Origin: CBDDHT01 sp965227905
Lineage (GTDB): Bacteria > Pseudomonadota > Alphaproteobacteria > Rhizobiales > Methyloligellaceae
Assembly: GCA_965227905.1 (NCBI GenBank)
Contig: OZ245780.1
Coordinates: forward strand, 186,001 to 250,000
Reading direction: 5' to 3'
DNA length: 64,000 nt
Numbering within the stretch: the first letter of the stretch is position 1; each line of letters opens with the position of its first letter. The notes under the pieces are model-generated. The model was not told the origin of the DNA. It worked only from the letters and a program-made list of their open reading frames with translations, and ran no database searches. Both the position numbers and the translations under genes were made by a program. This document shows positions 52,689 through 61,344 of this stretch, piece by piece.

Positions 52689-53264
52689 ATGACAGACGGA
52701 TCCAGCAGCGAGCGGGCCGCAATGCGCGGTTATTTCGCCATCGGCGTCGAACGCATTTCCAAGGCACTCAATCTTGGAAATCTTATGCGGTCGGCTCACG
52801 CCTTTGGCGCAAGTTTCGTGTTTACTGTTGGTGCCGAGTACCGTGCGCTGGAAGCGCGATCCGATACATCGAAATCGACCGGGCATATGCCGCTCTTCAA
52901 TTGGGGAACGGCAGAAGAGATGGCACTTCCGCAGGGCTGCCACCTGGTTGGTGTGGAGCTGCTGGATGAAGCGATTGAGTTGCCAAGCTATCGCCATCCT
53001 ATGCAGGCGGCTTATGTGTTCGGCCCAGAACGTGGCGAACTGTCCGAGACCATGCGCAAGCGCTGCGATTCGGTTGTCAAAATCCCGACAGCCTTCTGCA
53101 TCAATGTCGCTATGGCCGGCGCGATCGTGATGTATGATCGGATGCGCAGCCTTGGGCGCTTTCCCATGCGCCCGGTCGCAAGCGGCGGTCCTGCCACGCC
53201 GTTGCCGCCACATATCCAAGGGGGGCCATTCAGCCGCACCCAAGGCAAGGAATCGGCCAGTTAG
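52689..53264 (+). CDS. SpoU/TrmH-family RNA methyltransferase
   Basis: A 191-residue SPOUT methyltransferase. Motif 1 is NLGNLMRSAHAFGASFVFTVG, motif 2 VFGPERGELSE and motif 3 VKIPTAFCINVAMAGAIVMY (each shown in short form of the family). These build the knotted SAM pocket. It lacks the N-terminal L30e-like domain of TrmH/RlmB, so it is a short form; the RNA target (tRNA or rRNA 2'-O-ribose) is not readable. The 24 C-terminal residues are Pro/Gly-rich. Confidence 0.92.
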   Translation: MTDGSSSERAAMRGYFAIGVERISKALNLGNLMRSAHAFGASFVFTVGAEYRALEARSDTSKSTGHMPLFNWGTAEEMALPQGCHLVGVELLDEAIELPSYRHPMQAAYVFGPERGELSETMRKRCDSVVKIPTAFCINVAMAGAIVMYDRMRSLGRFPMRPVASGGPATPLPPHIQGGPFSRTQGKESAS

Positions 53265-53302
53265 CGCCCTTGCGCATCTGGCCTAACCGTTGAGGAGACT
53301 GT

Positions 53303-53842
53303 ATGATTCGCGAAGACGTGATTCGGGGACGGGGAAAAATGAGAGGCACTATTGCCGCGGCGATCGTGGCAATTCTGGTGAGTGCATCACCCTCGTATGG
53401 TCAGAAAGCCAAGCTGATAAAGCAGTTCTCTGGCTGGACGGCCTACAGTCATGACTCGGCGACCAACAAGGTGTGCTTTGTCGTGGCCAAACCGACGCGC
53501 TCAACGCCCAAAAGAGTGAGACGCGGCCCGATCCTCTTTTATGTCTCTCATTGGCCCGGCGATACGGTGCGCAACGAAATCAGCGTCAAGATCGGTTATC
53601 CGTTCAAGCCTGGGGTTGCAGCAGACCTCACCGTCGGCAAGGAGAAGTTCAAGCTTTTCACAAAGGGTGAAGGCGCTTTTGTGAAGGAAGCTGTAGTCGA
53701 GCAACAAATCGTCGAAGCCATGAAAAAAGGCAGCCTGATGGTCGTTCAAGGACGGTCGAAACGCGGCACACTGACGACGGATCGCTATTCGCTGAAAGGC
53801 ATCACGGCAGCTTTGAACGCCATCGAAAACTGCAACAAATAG
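53303..53842 (+). CDS. IalB-family invasion-associated periplasmic protein
   Basis: A 179-residue exported protein of the invasion-associated locus B family, first described in Bartonella and widespread in Hyphomicrobiales. GAGGAG 7 bases before the ATG at 53303 decides the start; an internal ATG at 53339 gives a more compact signal peptide (IAAAIVAILVSASPSYG). The core includes NKVCFVVAKP, PILFYVSHWPGD and a C-terminal helix ending in ENCNK, with two cysteines that can pair. Despite its name the family is not limited to pathogens; its molecular role is unknown. Confidence 0.88.
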   Translation: MIREDVIRGRGKMRGTIAAAIVAILVSASPSYGQKAKLIKQFSGWTAYSHDSATNKVCFVVAKPTRSTPKRVRRGPILFYVSHWPGDTVRNEISVKIGYPFKPGVAADLTVGKEKFKLFTKGEGAFVKEAVVEQQIVEAMKKGSLMVVQGRSKRGTLTTDRYSLKGITAALNAIENCNK

Positions 53843-53957
53843 GCTGATCTGCTTCAGCACGTTTCAATGAAGTTGCTCGCAAGCGCTCCTCTTCTGGCGC
53901 GTGCCATGCTATGAGCGCAACGAACGTTCCCGACATCGGACATAAGTGTTTTAGTCA

Positions 53958-55172
53958 ATGACCATTGCCGTACCGGTCCAAGATGGTTCCGAACCGCATT
54001 CTGGCACGAATGACGGTCGCCCTGTCGTCGGCCTTTCACATGAAGAGTTGCGTTCCGTTTTTGCCGACATTGGTGTCGCCGAGCGTCAAACTGCAATGCG
54101 CGCCAATCAGCTTTGGCACTGGCTCTATGTACGCGGTGCGACATCCTTCGATACGATGACGACTCTTTCGAAGGACCTGCGTGAAACGCTGAAAGGAGCG
54201 GCATCTCTAGCGCGCCCCGAGATTGCGGAAGAACAGGTATCAGCAGACGGCACGCGCAAGTGGCTCCTACGTCTTGCACAAGGACTCGATGGCGGAAAAG
54301 GACCGGAGATCGAAACGGTCTACATTCCTGAGGACACCCGCGGGACACTCTGCGTTTCAAGCCAGGTCGGCTGCACTCTAACCTGCACCTTCTGCCACAC
54401 AGGCACCCAAAAGCTCGTCCGCAATCTGACAGCCGGGGAAATCGTCGGCCAGATACTGGTCGCCCGCGACCGGATCGGTGAATGGCCCGGCGCCGAGCCC
54501 CATGATCCGCGCGGTTTGCCCAGCACCGACCGCAAGATCACCAATATCGTGCTCATGGGCATGGGCGAACCGCTCTACAATTTTGATAATGTGCGTCAGG
54601 CCATGGAAATAGCATCGGCCGGCGACGGCCTGTCCGTTTCCAAGCGCCGGATTACTCTATCAACATCTGGCGTCGTACCTGAAATCGCGCGTTGCGGCGA
54701 AGAGCTTGGCGTGATGCTCGCAATTTCACTTCATGCGGTCCGTGACGAGCTTCGCAACGAGCTGGTGCCCTTGAACCGGAAGTATCCGATCGCCCAGCTC
54801 CTGGACGCCTGCCGCTCCTATGCCGGCCTTTCCAATGCACGCCGCATCACCTTCGAGTATGTGATGCTGAAAGGCGTGAATGACTCCCTCGCCGAGGCCA
54901 GGGAACTCGTGAAGCTTCTGGCCGGCATTCCCGCCAAGATCAATCTGATCCCATTCAACCCATGGCCAGGCTCGCCATACGAGTGCTCCGACTGGGACCA
55001 GATCGAACGTTTTGCAGAAATCGTGAACCGTGCCGGCTATGCAAGTCCGGTCCGCACGCCGCGCGGACGCGATATCATGGCTGCCTGCGGACAGCTTAAG
55101 TCCGAAAGCCTGAAACTCTCGGCTGCGGCTCGACGGCGCGCTCTTGCGCGAGAGCCGGCTAACGCACCATGA
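53958..55172 (+). CDS. rlmN: dual-specificity rRNA/tRNA adenine C2-methyltransferase
   Basis: A 404-residue radical SAM enzyme that methylates C2 of A2503 in 23S rRNA and A37 in some tRNAs. The 4Fe-4S motif CX3CX2C is GCTLTCTFCHTG, the substrate helix includes MGMGEPLYNFDNV, and the mechanistic C-terminal cysteine is in DIMAACGQL. The N-terminal helical domain (QLWHWLYVRGATSFDTMT) is intact. It overlaps the downstream small membrane gene by an ATGA. Confidence 0.96.
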   Translation: MTIAVPVQDGSEPHSGTNDGRPVVGLSHEELRSVFADIGVAERQTAMRANQLWHWLYVRGATSFDTMTTLSKDLRETLKGAASLARPEIAEEQVSADGTRKWLLRLAQGLDGGKGPEIETVYIPEDTRGTLCVSSQVGCTLTCTFCHTGTQKLVRNLTAGEIVGQILVARDRIGEWPGAEPHDPRGLPSTDRKITNIVLMGMGEPLYNFDNVRQAMEIASAGDGLSVSKRRITLSTSGVVPEIARCGEELGVMLAISLHAVRDELRNELVPLNRKYPIAQLLDACRSYAGLSNARRITFEYVMLKGVNDSLAEARELVKLLAGIPAKINLIPFNPWPGSPYECSDWDQIERFAEIVNRAGYASPVRTPRGRDIMAACGQLKSESLKLSAAARRRALAREPANAP

Positions 55173-55591
55173 CACTAATCGGTCGCATCATCCTGGTGCT
55201 CGTCGCTGTTATCATTGCAGCGATCTGCGCCTTCTCGGCGTTGATCTTTCTTACCAGCTCCATGCTGAACGAAGCGGTCTTCGATCGCCCGCCCGAATAT
55301 GTCGATCCCTATTTTATCGCCGACTACTTCGCCGTTCTCTTACTCCTTGGTTCCGGGGTCATGATCGCATCGGCCGTAACGGTCGTTGCCATTATCGTTG
55401 GCGAAATCGCCCATATCCAATCATGGGTCTACTACGTCGCCATTTCCGGTTTGGCGTTCGCTGCGACACCGATAATCGCTGCCTATCCCGGCGATATCGG
55501 TTTCCCCAACTCCGACCTGCTGACCATGTGTGCGAGCGCGGGTTTTGTTGGCGGTTTTGTCTACTGGCTGCTTGCCGGTCGAAGTGCATAA
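55169..55591 (+). CDS. small integral membrane protein coupled to rlmN
   Basis: A 140-residue protein with four hydrophobic helices (residues about 7-32, 50-75, 85-106 and 115-137). It overlaps rlmN by an ATGA and is conserved in that position in related bacteria as far as I recall. No functional motif is evident. Confidence 0.8.
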   Translation: MTLIGRIILVLVAVIIAAICAFSALIFLTSSMLNEAVFDRPPEYVDPYFIADYFAVLLLLGSGVMIASAVTVVAIIVGEIAHIQSWVYYVAISGLAFAATPIIAAYPGDIGFPNSDLLTMCASAGFVGGFVYWLLAGRSA

Positions 55592-55683
55592 CAACGATCC
55601 GTACGCCTCATTTTCTCCATCGCAGTCGCGTAGCCGTAACGACGGAACGATTATCGGAACGGAAACACGATCGGATCGTCCGA

Positions 55684-56490
55684 ATGAAATTGCTGACACC
55701 GCTCCTGGTACTGCTGATTCTGGTAATCGCCCCCGGCGCTGCCCGCTATACACCCGATGAAATCGGAACCACCGCATCCATCACCAAGACTGTGACGGGC
55801 ACCGTCGCCGAGGTTAAACGTCCCCTCAAGAAGGGCGACATGATCCACCAAGACGAGACAATAGTGACGGCTGCGGATAGCGAAGCAGAGTTTATTCTGG
55901 AAGATGAGACGAAGCTTGCCGTTGGACCCAAGTCTTCTCTGGTACTCGACAAGTTCGTCTACGACCCCAATCGGAAAAATGGGGAAATCGTCGTCAATGC
56001 AGTCAAGGGCGCTTTCCGCTTCATCTCGGGAAAAAGTAGCAAGTCGGCCTACAAGATCAAATCTCCGCTTGCCACAATCGCGGTCCGCGGTACGACATTC
56101 GATGGTTTCATCAATGACAATGGCGAGATCGCAGTGCTGCTGGTGAAAGGCGAAGTCGATGTCTGCAATACCCGCCGGGCCTGTCGTACATTAAGGGAAC
56201 TCGGTCGTTTTCTCCATGTTGGACGAGACGGACAAGTCAGCGAGCCGCGAAAATGGGATGGAAGTTTCTTCGGCAACGTTCAGTTCGATCGCGCCTTCCC
56301 GTTCATCGGCAGACGTTTGCGAATTGACCGGAACCCGCACTTCAAACGTGCAGATCTCCTGGGAGGCCGGATGCGTCCCGGGCAGCAGCGCGCAGGACCG
56401 AATGATCGGAGCCCCCCACAGAGAGGCGGACCACGAGGAAATCGCGGACGTCCCGGTGGACGTGGACCGGGTCGCGGTGGGCCGCGCTAG
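55684..56490 (+). CDS. FecR-domain secreted protein with Gly/Arg-rich tail
   Basis: A 268-residue exported protein beginning with a signal peptide (LLTPLLVLLILVIAPGAA). A FecR-type beta domain follows (VKRPLKKGDMIHQDETIVTA, LEDETKLAVGPKSSLVLDKF, then IAVRGTTFDGFINDNGEIAV). Two cysteines (VCNTRRACRTL) may pair. The last 45 residues are Arg/Gly/Pro-rich. The TAG stop codon lies within the left inverted repeat of a MITE-like element, so the native C-terminus may have been changed by insertion. Function unknown; the domain often senses or anchors at the envelope. Confidence 0.85.
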   Translation: MKLLTPLLVLLILVIAPGAARYTPDEIGTTASITKTVTGTVAEVKRPLKKGDMIHQDETIVTAADSEAEFILEDETKLAVGPKSSLVLDKFVYDPNRKNGEIVVNAVKGAFRFISGKSSKSAYKIKSPLATIAVRGTTFDGFINDNGEIAVLLVKGEVDVCNTRRACRTLRELGRFLHVGRDGQVSEPRKWDGSFFGNVQFDRAFPFIGRRLRIDRNPHFKRADLLGGRMRPGQQRAGPNDRSPPQRGGPRGNRGRPGGRGPGRGGPR

Positions 56491-56756
56491 AGCGCTTTCA
56501 AAGAATACGGGATCATTTGATGGAGCCCATTTCGTTCATTCGGCAAGGCGTGGAGCGCGGCGCGATGCAGTCGCATCGGGCAAGCTTCGGAACGACGCCG
56601 ATGGGCGAAATGGGCCCACCGGAGGCCGGTTTTTCGCGCTCGCCGGACGTCGTTACGATCCGCTTATGGTCAGCGAAGACCAAAACGCGGACCGTGCCTA
56701 GCCTGCAAACGCGAAAAGCCGGTCAAACGATTCCGTATCCTTTGAAAGCACTCTAG
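56487..56756. mobile_element. MITE-like element with 34-bp inverted ends
   Basis: Left end CTAGAGCGCTTTCAAAGAAT... (56487-56520) is the inverted match of the right end (56723-56756) in about 30 of 34 positions. A second internal inverted pair is present (CCCATTTCG near 56525 with CGAAATGGG near 56606). No ORF encodes a transposase, and CTAG at both ends could be the target duplication. Total 270 bases. The left end supplies the stop codon of the FecR-domain gene, and the right end lies 20 bases beyond the stop of the WD40-caspase gene. Confidence 0.75.
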
Positions 56757-56775
56757 AGCGGCGCCGGGCGCGCGA

Positions 56776-59679
56776 TCAGAACTGCGCCACGACGGTATCG
56801 CCATTTCCCGAAAGGTGGAATGTCGGTGCCTGTACACCGTTTGTAAGCTTCAAAACACTCTTCGAAACGAAGTCTCGCAACTCTCTCATCTGCACCAATC
56901 TGTCAGCCACCTGATCGGCGTCACCATCCAAACCACGCAGAACGGAGTGTGTGAAAACGCCATGTCCGAGGGCTGAGCGCTCCTGTGCCAGAGTATCGGC
57001 ATCGGTTGCAGCAAAGACGGTGATGCTCGCATCCGCCGCGTCCTTCACGAGACGTGCATTGAAGGCGTTTCCAGAATGACAGGTATCCACCAGCATCAGA
57101 CGCCTGCCTTGCGTGTTCTCCATCACGTCCTGAAGCAGTTTCCAGTCGACAACACTCTTGCGTTGCCAGGCTTTCTTCTGAAGAGCGGCATCGGTCGGCA
57201 GGAAGAGGTAATCCGCTCCGTCATTGACACCATGACCTGCAAGAAAGATCACAACCGTATCGCGTGGCCCGGCCTGTTTGAGCTGGGACAGGGCGATCCG
57301 AATGTTTTCCGCCGTCGGTTCCGCATCGCCGCCTTTAGCAAGCAGAACCCCTGCCGCACTTTCGTGGAGCGGACCTGCACGCGCCAGAAGTCGCTTGTGG
57401 ATTTCGTGGGCATCGACGCCCGCAAACCGCAGATCGCGTCCTGGGAAATTCGGATAAGCGTCGACTCCGATGGAGACCAGGTAAAGCGTGCCTCGCCGCT
57501 CGAGGTCTCCTTTGCCCCGCAGTGTCACTTTCACAGTCTCTGTGCTGCGACCGACGGCGTTCGCCGCTTCGATGCGGATGGTGTTGTTCCCCTTGGCCAA
57601 AGGCACCCGGAGGGTTCGTTCGCCATCGGCGGTTTGGGCAATTTCGGCTCGAACGCGCCGCTCATTCACTGTGATATCGATGCTCTTGACCGGATCGGGC
57701 CCAGAGGCAAATCGGAGATTTAGAGGTAGCGGGCTGGTCGGTACGGATGTGCCGTCTACCGGTGCTACGATCTGAAATTCAGGTGGCGCACGCTGGAAAA
57801 GCTCATCTAGAGCAAACCGGCTCTGCCCCGCTTCGCCGACAGCATTCTGCGCACTTCGCTTCAGAAGCGCATTGCGGATAATGTCCGGGCGATAAAAGTG
57901 GCGCTTGAGTTGACCGGCGGTCACGAACCGTGCGATGCGGTTCTCGCCTTGATTGATGTGCCATCCCACATGCTCGTCACCATTGGGCGAGGCGGCGAAA
58001 TAACCTTGCGGTGTCCAAAGCACCCATTCGCCGTCGCGGGCATGGAACAGTGTGGCAATGTTCTCCCGTGTCGCAACATTCCAAAGTCGGATCGTCTGGT
58101 CGTCGCTGCCAGAAAGAAGTAGTTGGCCATCGGGGGAGATGGCGACAGACCAAATGTCGCCGGTATGACCGACAAATTCACCGAGGCGTCGGCCTTTGAT
58201 GTCATAGGCCGTCAGCCAGCCATGGCCACCGCCGGCCACGATCATGCGCCCATTCGGAGAAAGTGTGTATGCGTTGTGGCTGTAACCGTCTGCCTCGCCT
58301 CGCGGAATCGTCGTTTTCACGATTCCGTCTAACAGCACGTCGAGATCCGCATAGTAGCCGAAGTTTCCACCAGCCTTATGCTGGAGAGCGATTCTGCCTT
58401 GTCGCACGACAGCTTGCCGAAATGTGGAACCGTCGGCGGATGAGAGAGGTTTGGGTACGCCCGTTGCACGTTCACCGATTGGCAGGCGGAGGGAAAACTC
58501 CAGCGGCGCCTGCGCATAGGGTGATCCAACCGCTGGCGTTCCTCCCCAGGCAATGCTGCGCCCGTCCTTGGAAAACCCGACCGACCAGATGGCACGGCCG
58601 ACACCCGATAACGTACGGACAAGCTTGCCGGTTCGAGGATTCCAGAGGCGGACTTCATTATTGCTGCCACCGCCAGTCGCGACCATCCGCCCATGCGGGC
58701 TTATGGCAACCGCGAGAACCAAGCTGTCATGGCCGCGGTGAACGACCGTTTCGTTTCCCGTGACAACATCGCGAATACGCACGTGATAAGGCTTTCCGCC
58801 CGTGCCGGACAGAAGCGTCCGGCCATCGGGGGCAAAGGTCAGCCCCATGACTTCGGTTTTCTGCCTGGCAAGACGGCGGAGTGGATTGCCGGTCTTGCCA
58901 TCCCAAAGCTGAATAATCCCGTCGAAACCACCCGACGCTATCGCCCCATTCAAAGGAGAGATCGCCAATGAAATGACCTTGTCGGCATGACCGCGAAGAA
59001 TTCCGACCGCGGCACCGTCAGATACCCGCCACAGACGAACTGTCAAATCGTCACTGGCCGTCGCAACCTTATCCCCATCACGCGTGAACCGCGCCGCGTT
59101 CACATCGCCCTCATGGCCTGCCAGACGAAGGAGAGCCTGACGACGAACGACGTCCCAGACGATTGCCACATCGTCGGTGCCACCCGACAACAGCCTTTGC
59201 CCATCCGATGAAAAGTCGAGAGAGAGAACAGCACCTTTGTGCCCAAACAGAAGCGCTGCCAAACGACGGCTTTCCAAATCATACAGACGTATGGGATGGG
59301 AACCTCCCTCACCTTCTTGAATACGCCCTCCGGCTGCGAGCCAGCGTCCGTTCGGCGATACCGCCAAGGCATAGATTTTCCCGGCATGACCCTCGCTGAT
59401 TTCTCCGCGTATGACGCCAAGCGTGTTGCCGGTGGCCGGATCCCAGATTCGGATCGTTTTGTCGTCGCCCGCCGTAATCAGCTGCCCATCAGGGGTAAAA
59501 ACGAGACTGCGGACGAGCGACATGTGACCGCCGGTCTCAAGTTGCAGGATTGGTTCCTTGGCCGCGGCTGCCGAGACAATGACGAACCCAAAAACCGCAA
59601 GAATCCCGGCTCGGATTACCTGCAGTAAAGGCACTGATGCACACCTAATTCGAAGCCGAGACATTGCACGCATCATCAT
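56776..59679 (-). CDS. WD40-repeat protein with caspase-family (C14) domain
   Basis: A 967-residue protein. A signal peptide or anchor (IRAGILAVFGFVIVSAAAA) is followed by about ten WD40 repeats (residues about 45-560; typical units end IRIWDPATG, AIVWDV, VRLWRVS, IQLWDGKTG, IRLWNVAT), an immunoglobulin-like linker, and a C-terminal metacaspase/caspase-fold domain. The dyad is His about 811 in FLAGHGVNDGADYLFLP and Cys about 866 in LVDTCHSG. The fold is probably active and exported to the periplasm. Substrate and trigger unknown. It is a single-gene unit. Confidence 0.9.
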   Translation of the reverse strand: MMMRAMSRLRIRCASVPLLQVIRAGILAVFGFVIVSAAAAKEPILQLETGGHMSLVRSLVFTPDGQLITAGDDKTIRIWDPATGNTLGVIRGEISEGHAGKIYALAVSPNGRWLAAGGRIQEGEGGSHPIRLYDLESRRLAALLFGHKGAVLSLDFSSDGQRLLSGGTDDVAIVWDVVRRQALLRLAGHEGDVNAARFTRDGDKVATASDDLTVRLWRVSDGAAVGILRGHADKVISLAISPLNGAIASGGFDGIIQLWDGKTGNPLRRLARQKTEVMGLTFAPDGRTLLSGTGGKPYHVRIRDVVTGNETVVHRGHDSLVLAVAISPHGRMVATGGGSNNEVRLWNPRTGKLVRTLSGVGRAIWSVGFSKDGRSIAWGGTPAVGSPYAQAPLEFSLRLPIGERATGVPKPLSSADGSTFRQAVVRQGRIALQHKAGGNFGYYADLDVLLDGIVKTTIPRGEADGYSHNAYTLSPNGRMIVAGGGHGWLTAYDIKGRRLGEFVGHTGDIWSVAISPDGQLLLSGSDDQTIRLWNVATRENIATLFHARDGEWVLWTPQGYFAASPNGDEHVGWHINQGENRIARFVTAGQLKRHFYRPDIIRNALLKRSAQNAVGEAGQSRFALDELFQRAPPEFQIVAPVDGTSVPTSPLPLNLRFASGPDPVKSIDITVNERRVRAEIAQTADGERTLRVPLAKGNNTIRIEAANAVGRSTETVKVTLRGKGDLERRGTLYLVSIGVDAYPNFPGRDLRFAGVDAHEIHKRLLARAGPLHESAAGVLLAKGGDAEPTAENIRIALSQLKQAGPRDTVVIFLAGHGVNDGADYLFLPTDAALQKKAWQRKSVVDWKLLQDVMENTQGRRLMLVDTCHSGNAFNARLVKDAADASITVFAATDADTLAQERSALGHGVFTHSVLRGLDGDADQVADRLVQMRELRDFVSKSVLKLTNGVQAPTFHLSGNGDTVVAQF

Positions 59680-59875
59680 CTGAAACCCTTAGAAAACGTG
59701 GCGATGGCGCTTTAGTTGGTCGCTAACCTTCCAGCCTTCAAGCGCCTGTCCGGAAACCTGAACGGCAGATGAATGGGACGATCCGATTAGGTTCACGTCG
59801 CTTGCAGTAAAACATGATCAAGGGGCGGCAATGGCCGTCAACATACTGAGCAAGCACAGGGTGGAGAACAAGATA

Positions 59876-60493
59876 ATGTATGTGAATCGGCAAACAGTTG
59901 CCTTATCCGGCCTGACGGCCATGGCATTAGGATTGGCATTGACGTTCGGTGCCGGAGATGCGGCGGCCCAGAACAAGCGGGCGCAAGCAAAGAACACCAA
60001 CAAGATTGGAATTCTGACGGTTCCCCCGAAGGCCGAGCGCGCCAAAGGCGGCACGCGGCAGATCGTGGTTGAGTCCAAGCCTAAGAATCAGCGCATCGCA
60101 CCGCCCAAGGCTCCGCGCGTTGAAAAGCCGTCCACCGGCAAGCCCAGCATCGCGAAGCTTGAAATCCCCAAAGCTGAACGCCCCAAAGCCAAGACCCCGG
60201 TCGTCACGGTTGCGAGTGCACCATCGGCAACGAAGATCGTTGAGGAAAAAGTTGAGAAGAAGATCGAGGAGCCGATCAAGGTTGCACCGAAAAAGACGGT
60301 GAAAAAGAAAAAGAAAATCCATAAAAAGCGTTATCACCGTTACGGCTACAACCACTACGACCGATACGACGGTTATCATCGTGGTTACAAGCGTGGCTAC
60401 GATCGCGGCTATCGCAATAGCGGCTACTATTCGGCGCCGCGCAGCTACCGGCGATCCTATGGCAGCTACGGTGGTTACGAACGCTGCCACTAA
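59876..60493 (+). CDS. secreted Lys/Pro-rich protein with Tyr/Arg/Gly tail
   Basis: A 205-residue exported protein starting at 59876 (reading MYVNRQTVALSGL; GGAGAA upstream), with a signal peptide ending near GDAAAQN. The middle 120 residues are low-complexity Lys/Pro/Ala/Val sequence (KAERPKAKTPVVTV, EKVEKKIEEPIK), then KKTVKKKKKIHKKRYHRYGY, and a final 50 residues of Tyr/Arg/Gly/His/Ser repeats. Likely disordered and strongly basic. No family recognised. A terminator follows. Confidence 0.75.
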   Translation: MYVNRQTVALSGLTAMALGLALTFGAGDAAAQNKRAQAKNTNKIGILTVPPKAERAKGGTRQIVVESKPKNQRIAPPKAPRVEKPSTGKPSIAKLEIPKAERPKAKTPVVTVASAPSATKIVEEKVEKKIEEPIKVAPKKTVKKKKKIHKKRYHRYGYNHYDRYDGYHRGYKRGYDRGYRNSGYYSAPRSYRRSYGSYGGYERCH

Positions 60494-60525
60494 GACATCT
60501 CGGCAAAAGAACTGACCCCATTACG

Positions 60526-60560
60526 GGCCCGGCATTTTCCAGAAAGGCCGGGCCTTTTTC
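60526..60560 (+). terminator. intrinsic terminator
   Basis: GGCCCGGC (60526-60533) pairs with GCCGGGCC (60547-60554), followed by TTTTT, about 33 bases after the stop of the Lys/Pro-rich gene. Confidence 0.85.
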
Positions 60561-60621
60561 ACGCCAGCTCGCCGTGTTTCTGAGGTTTGCCTGGATACAG
60601 ACAAGTCATACCAATATCACG

Positions 60622-60700
60622 CCCCGGACTTGATCCAGGGCCCAGGGCGTCAAAACCACGCTTGGAGGTCTGAGCCCTGGGTCCCGGATCAGGTCCGGGA
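60622..60700. repeat. rhizobial-type palindromic intergenic repeat (copy 2)
   Basis: CCCGGACTTGATCCAGGG and CCCAGGGC (60623-60648) pair with GCCCTGGG and TCCCGGATCAGGTCCGGG (60674-60699). It shares the CCGGACTTGATCC core with copy 1 at 42230-42307. It lies between the Lys/Pro-rich gene and the convergent HCCA isomerase gene. Confidence 0.8.
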
Positions 60701-60731
60701 CGTATGACCTTTTTTCGATTGGGATGTTGCG

Positions 60732-61325
60732 TCAATGTCGACGCGCATAGTCCAGCGCCTGCTCAAGCCGGTCGTCACCCCAGAACAGCTCATCTCCAAC
60801 AACGAAGCTCGGTGCGCCGAAAATGCCAAGATTCACCGCCCTGGATGTTGCTTCCTTGAGCTGGTCTTTGATCGCCTGATCCTGGGTTCTGGCAAGCTCG
60901 GATTCGGCAATGCGGCCGACAGACTGCAGGCAGTTTCCAAGGACTTTGGGATCAGAGATATCAGCTCCATCCGCGAATTCCGCCTTATAGACGGCACGCG
61001 TAAATTCAGGCGTCCAATTGTCATCCAGACCTATGATCGCCAGGCGGGCCGCTGTGAGACCATTTTGTGGGAACGGATCAGGACGTCGGAAGTTTAAACC
61101 GCGGTCAGTGGCAACACGCTCCATATCCCGCCACATATAGCGGCCTTTGGCCTCGAAGATATTGAACGGCGAAGTGTTCCAACCTTGTGCAACGAATATC
61201 GGGCCGAGCAGGAATGGCTGCCACACGAGTTCGACACCGGAGCGCCGGGCCAAATCATCGATCCGCATGGCAGTGAGATAGGAATAGGTCGAGGCAAACT
61301 CATACCAGAATTCGAGTTTTGCCAT
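60732..61325 (-). CDS. 2-hydroxychromene-2-carboxylate isomerase-like (DsbA-fold) protein
   Basis: A 197-residue protein of the HCCA isomerase/kappa-GST DsbA-like family. The N-terminus EFWYEFASTYSYLTAMRI carries the Ser-type catalytic position of the family; LVWQPFLLGPIF, GRYMWRDMERVA and the C-terminal FGAPSFVVGDELFWGDDRL are diagnostic. Members isomerise a naphthalene-pathway intermediate with glutathione, but many chromosomal copies have unknown glutathione-dependent roles. Confidence 0.92.
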   Translation of the reverse strand: MAKLEFWYEFASTYSYLTAMRIDDLARRSGVELVWQPFLLGPIFVAQGWNTSPFNIFEAKGRYMWRDMERVATDRGLNFRRPDPFPQNGLTAARLAIIGLDDNWTPEFTRAVYKAEFADGADISDPKVLGNCLQSVGRIAESELARTQDQAIKDQLKEATSRAVNLGIFGAPSFVVGDELFWGDDRLEQALDYARRH

Positions 61326-61344
61326 TTGTCTCGCTCAACAGCGC

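Noticed and set aside
55144..55683. 180-codon N-terminal extension of the FecR-domain frame
   Set aside because: It overlaps the membrane gene coupled to rlmN in another frame and is Arg/Cys-rich; the signal peptide begins at 55684.
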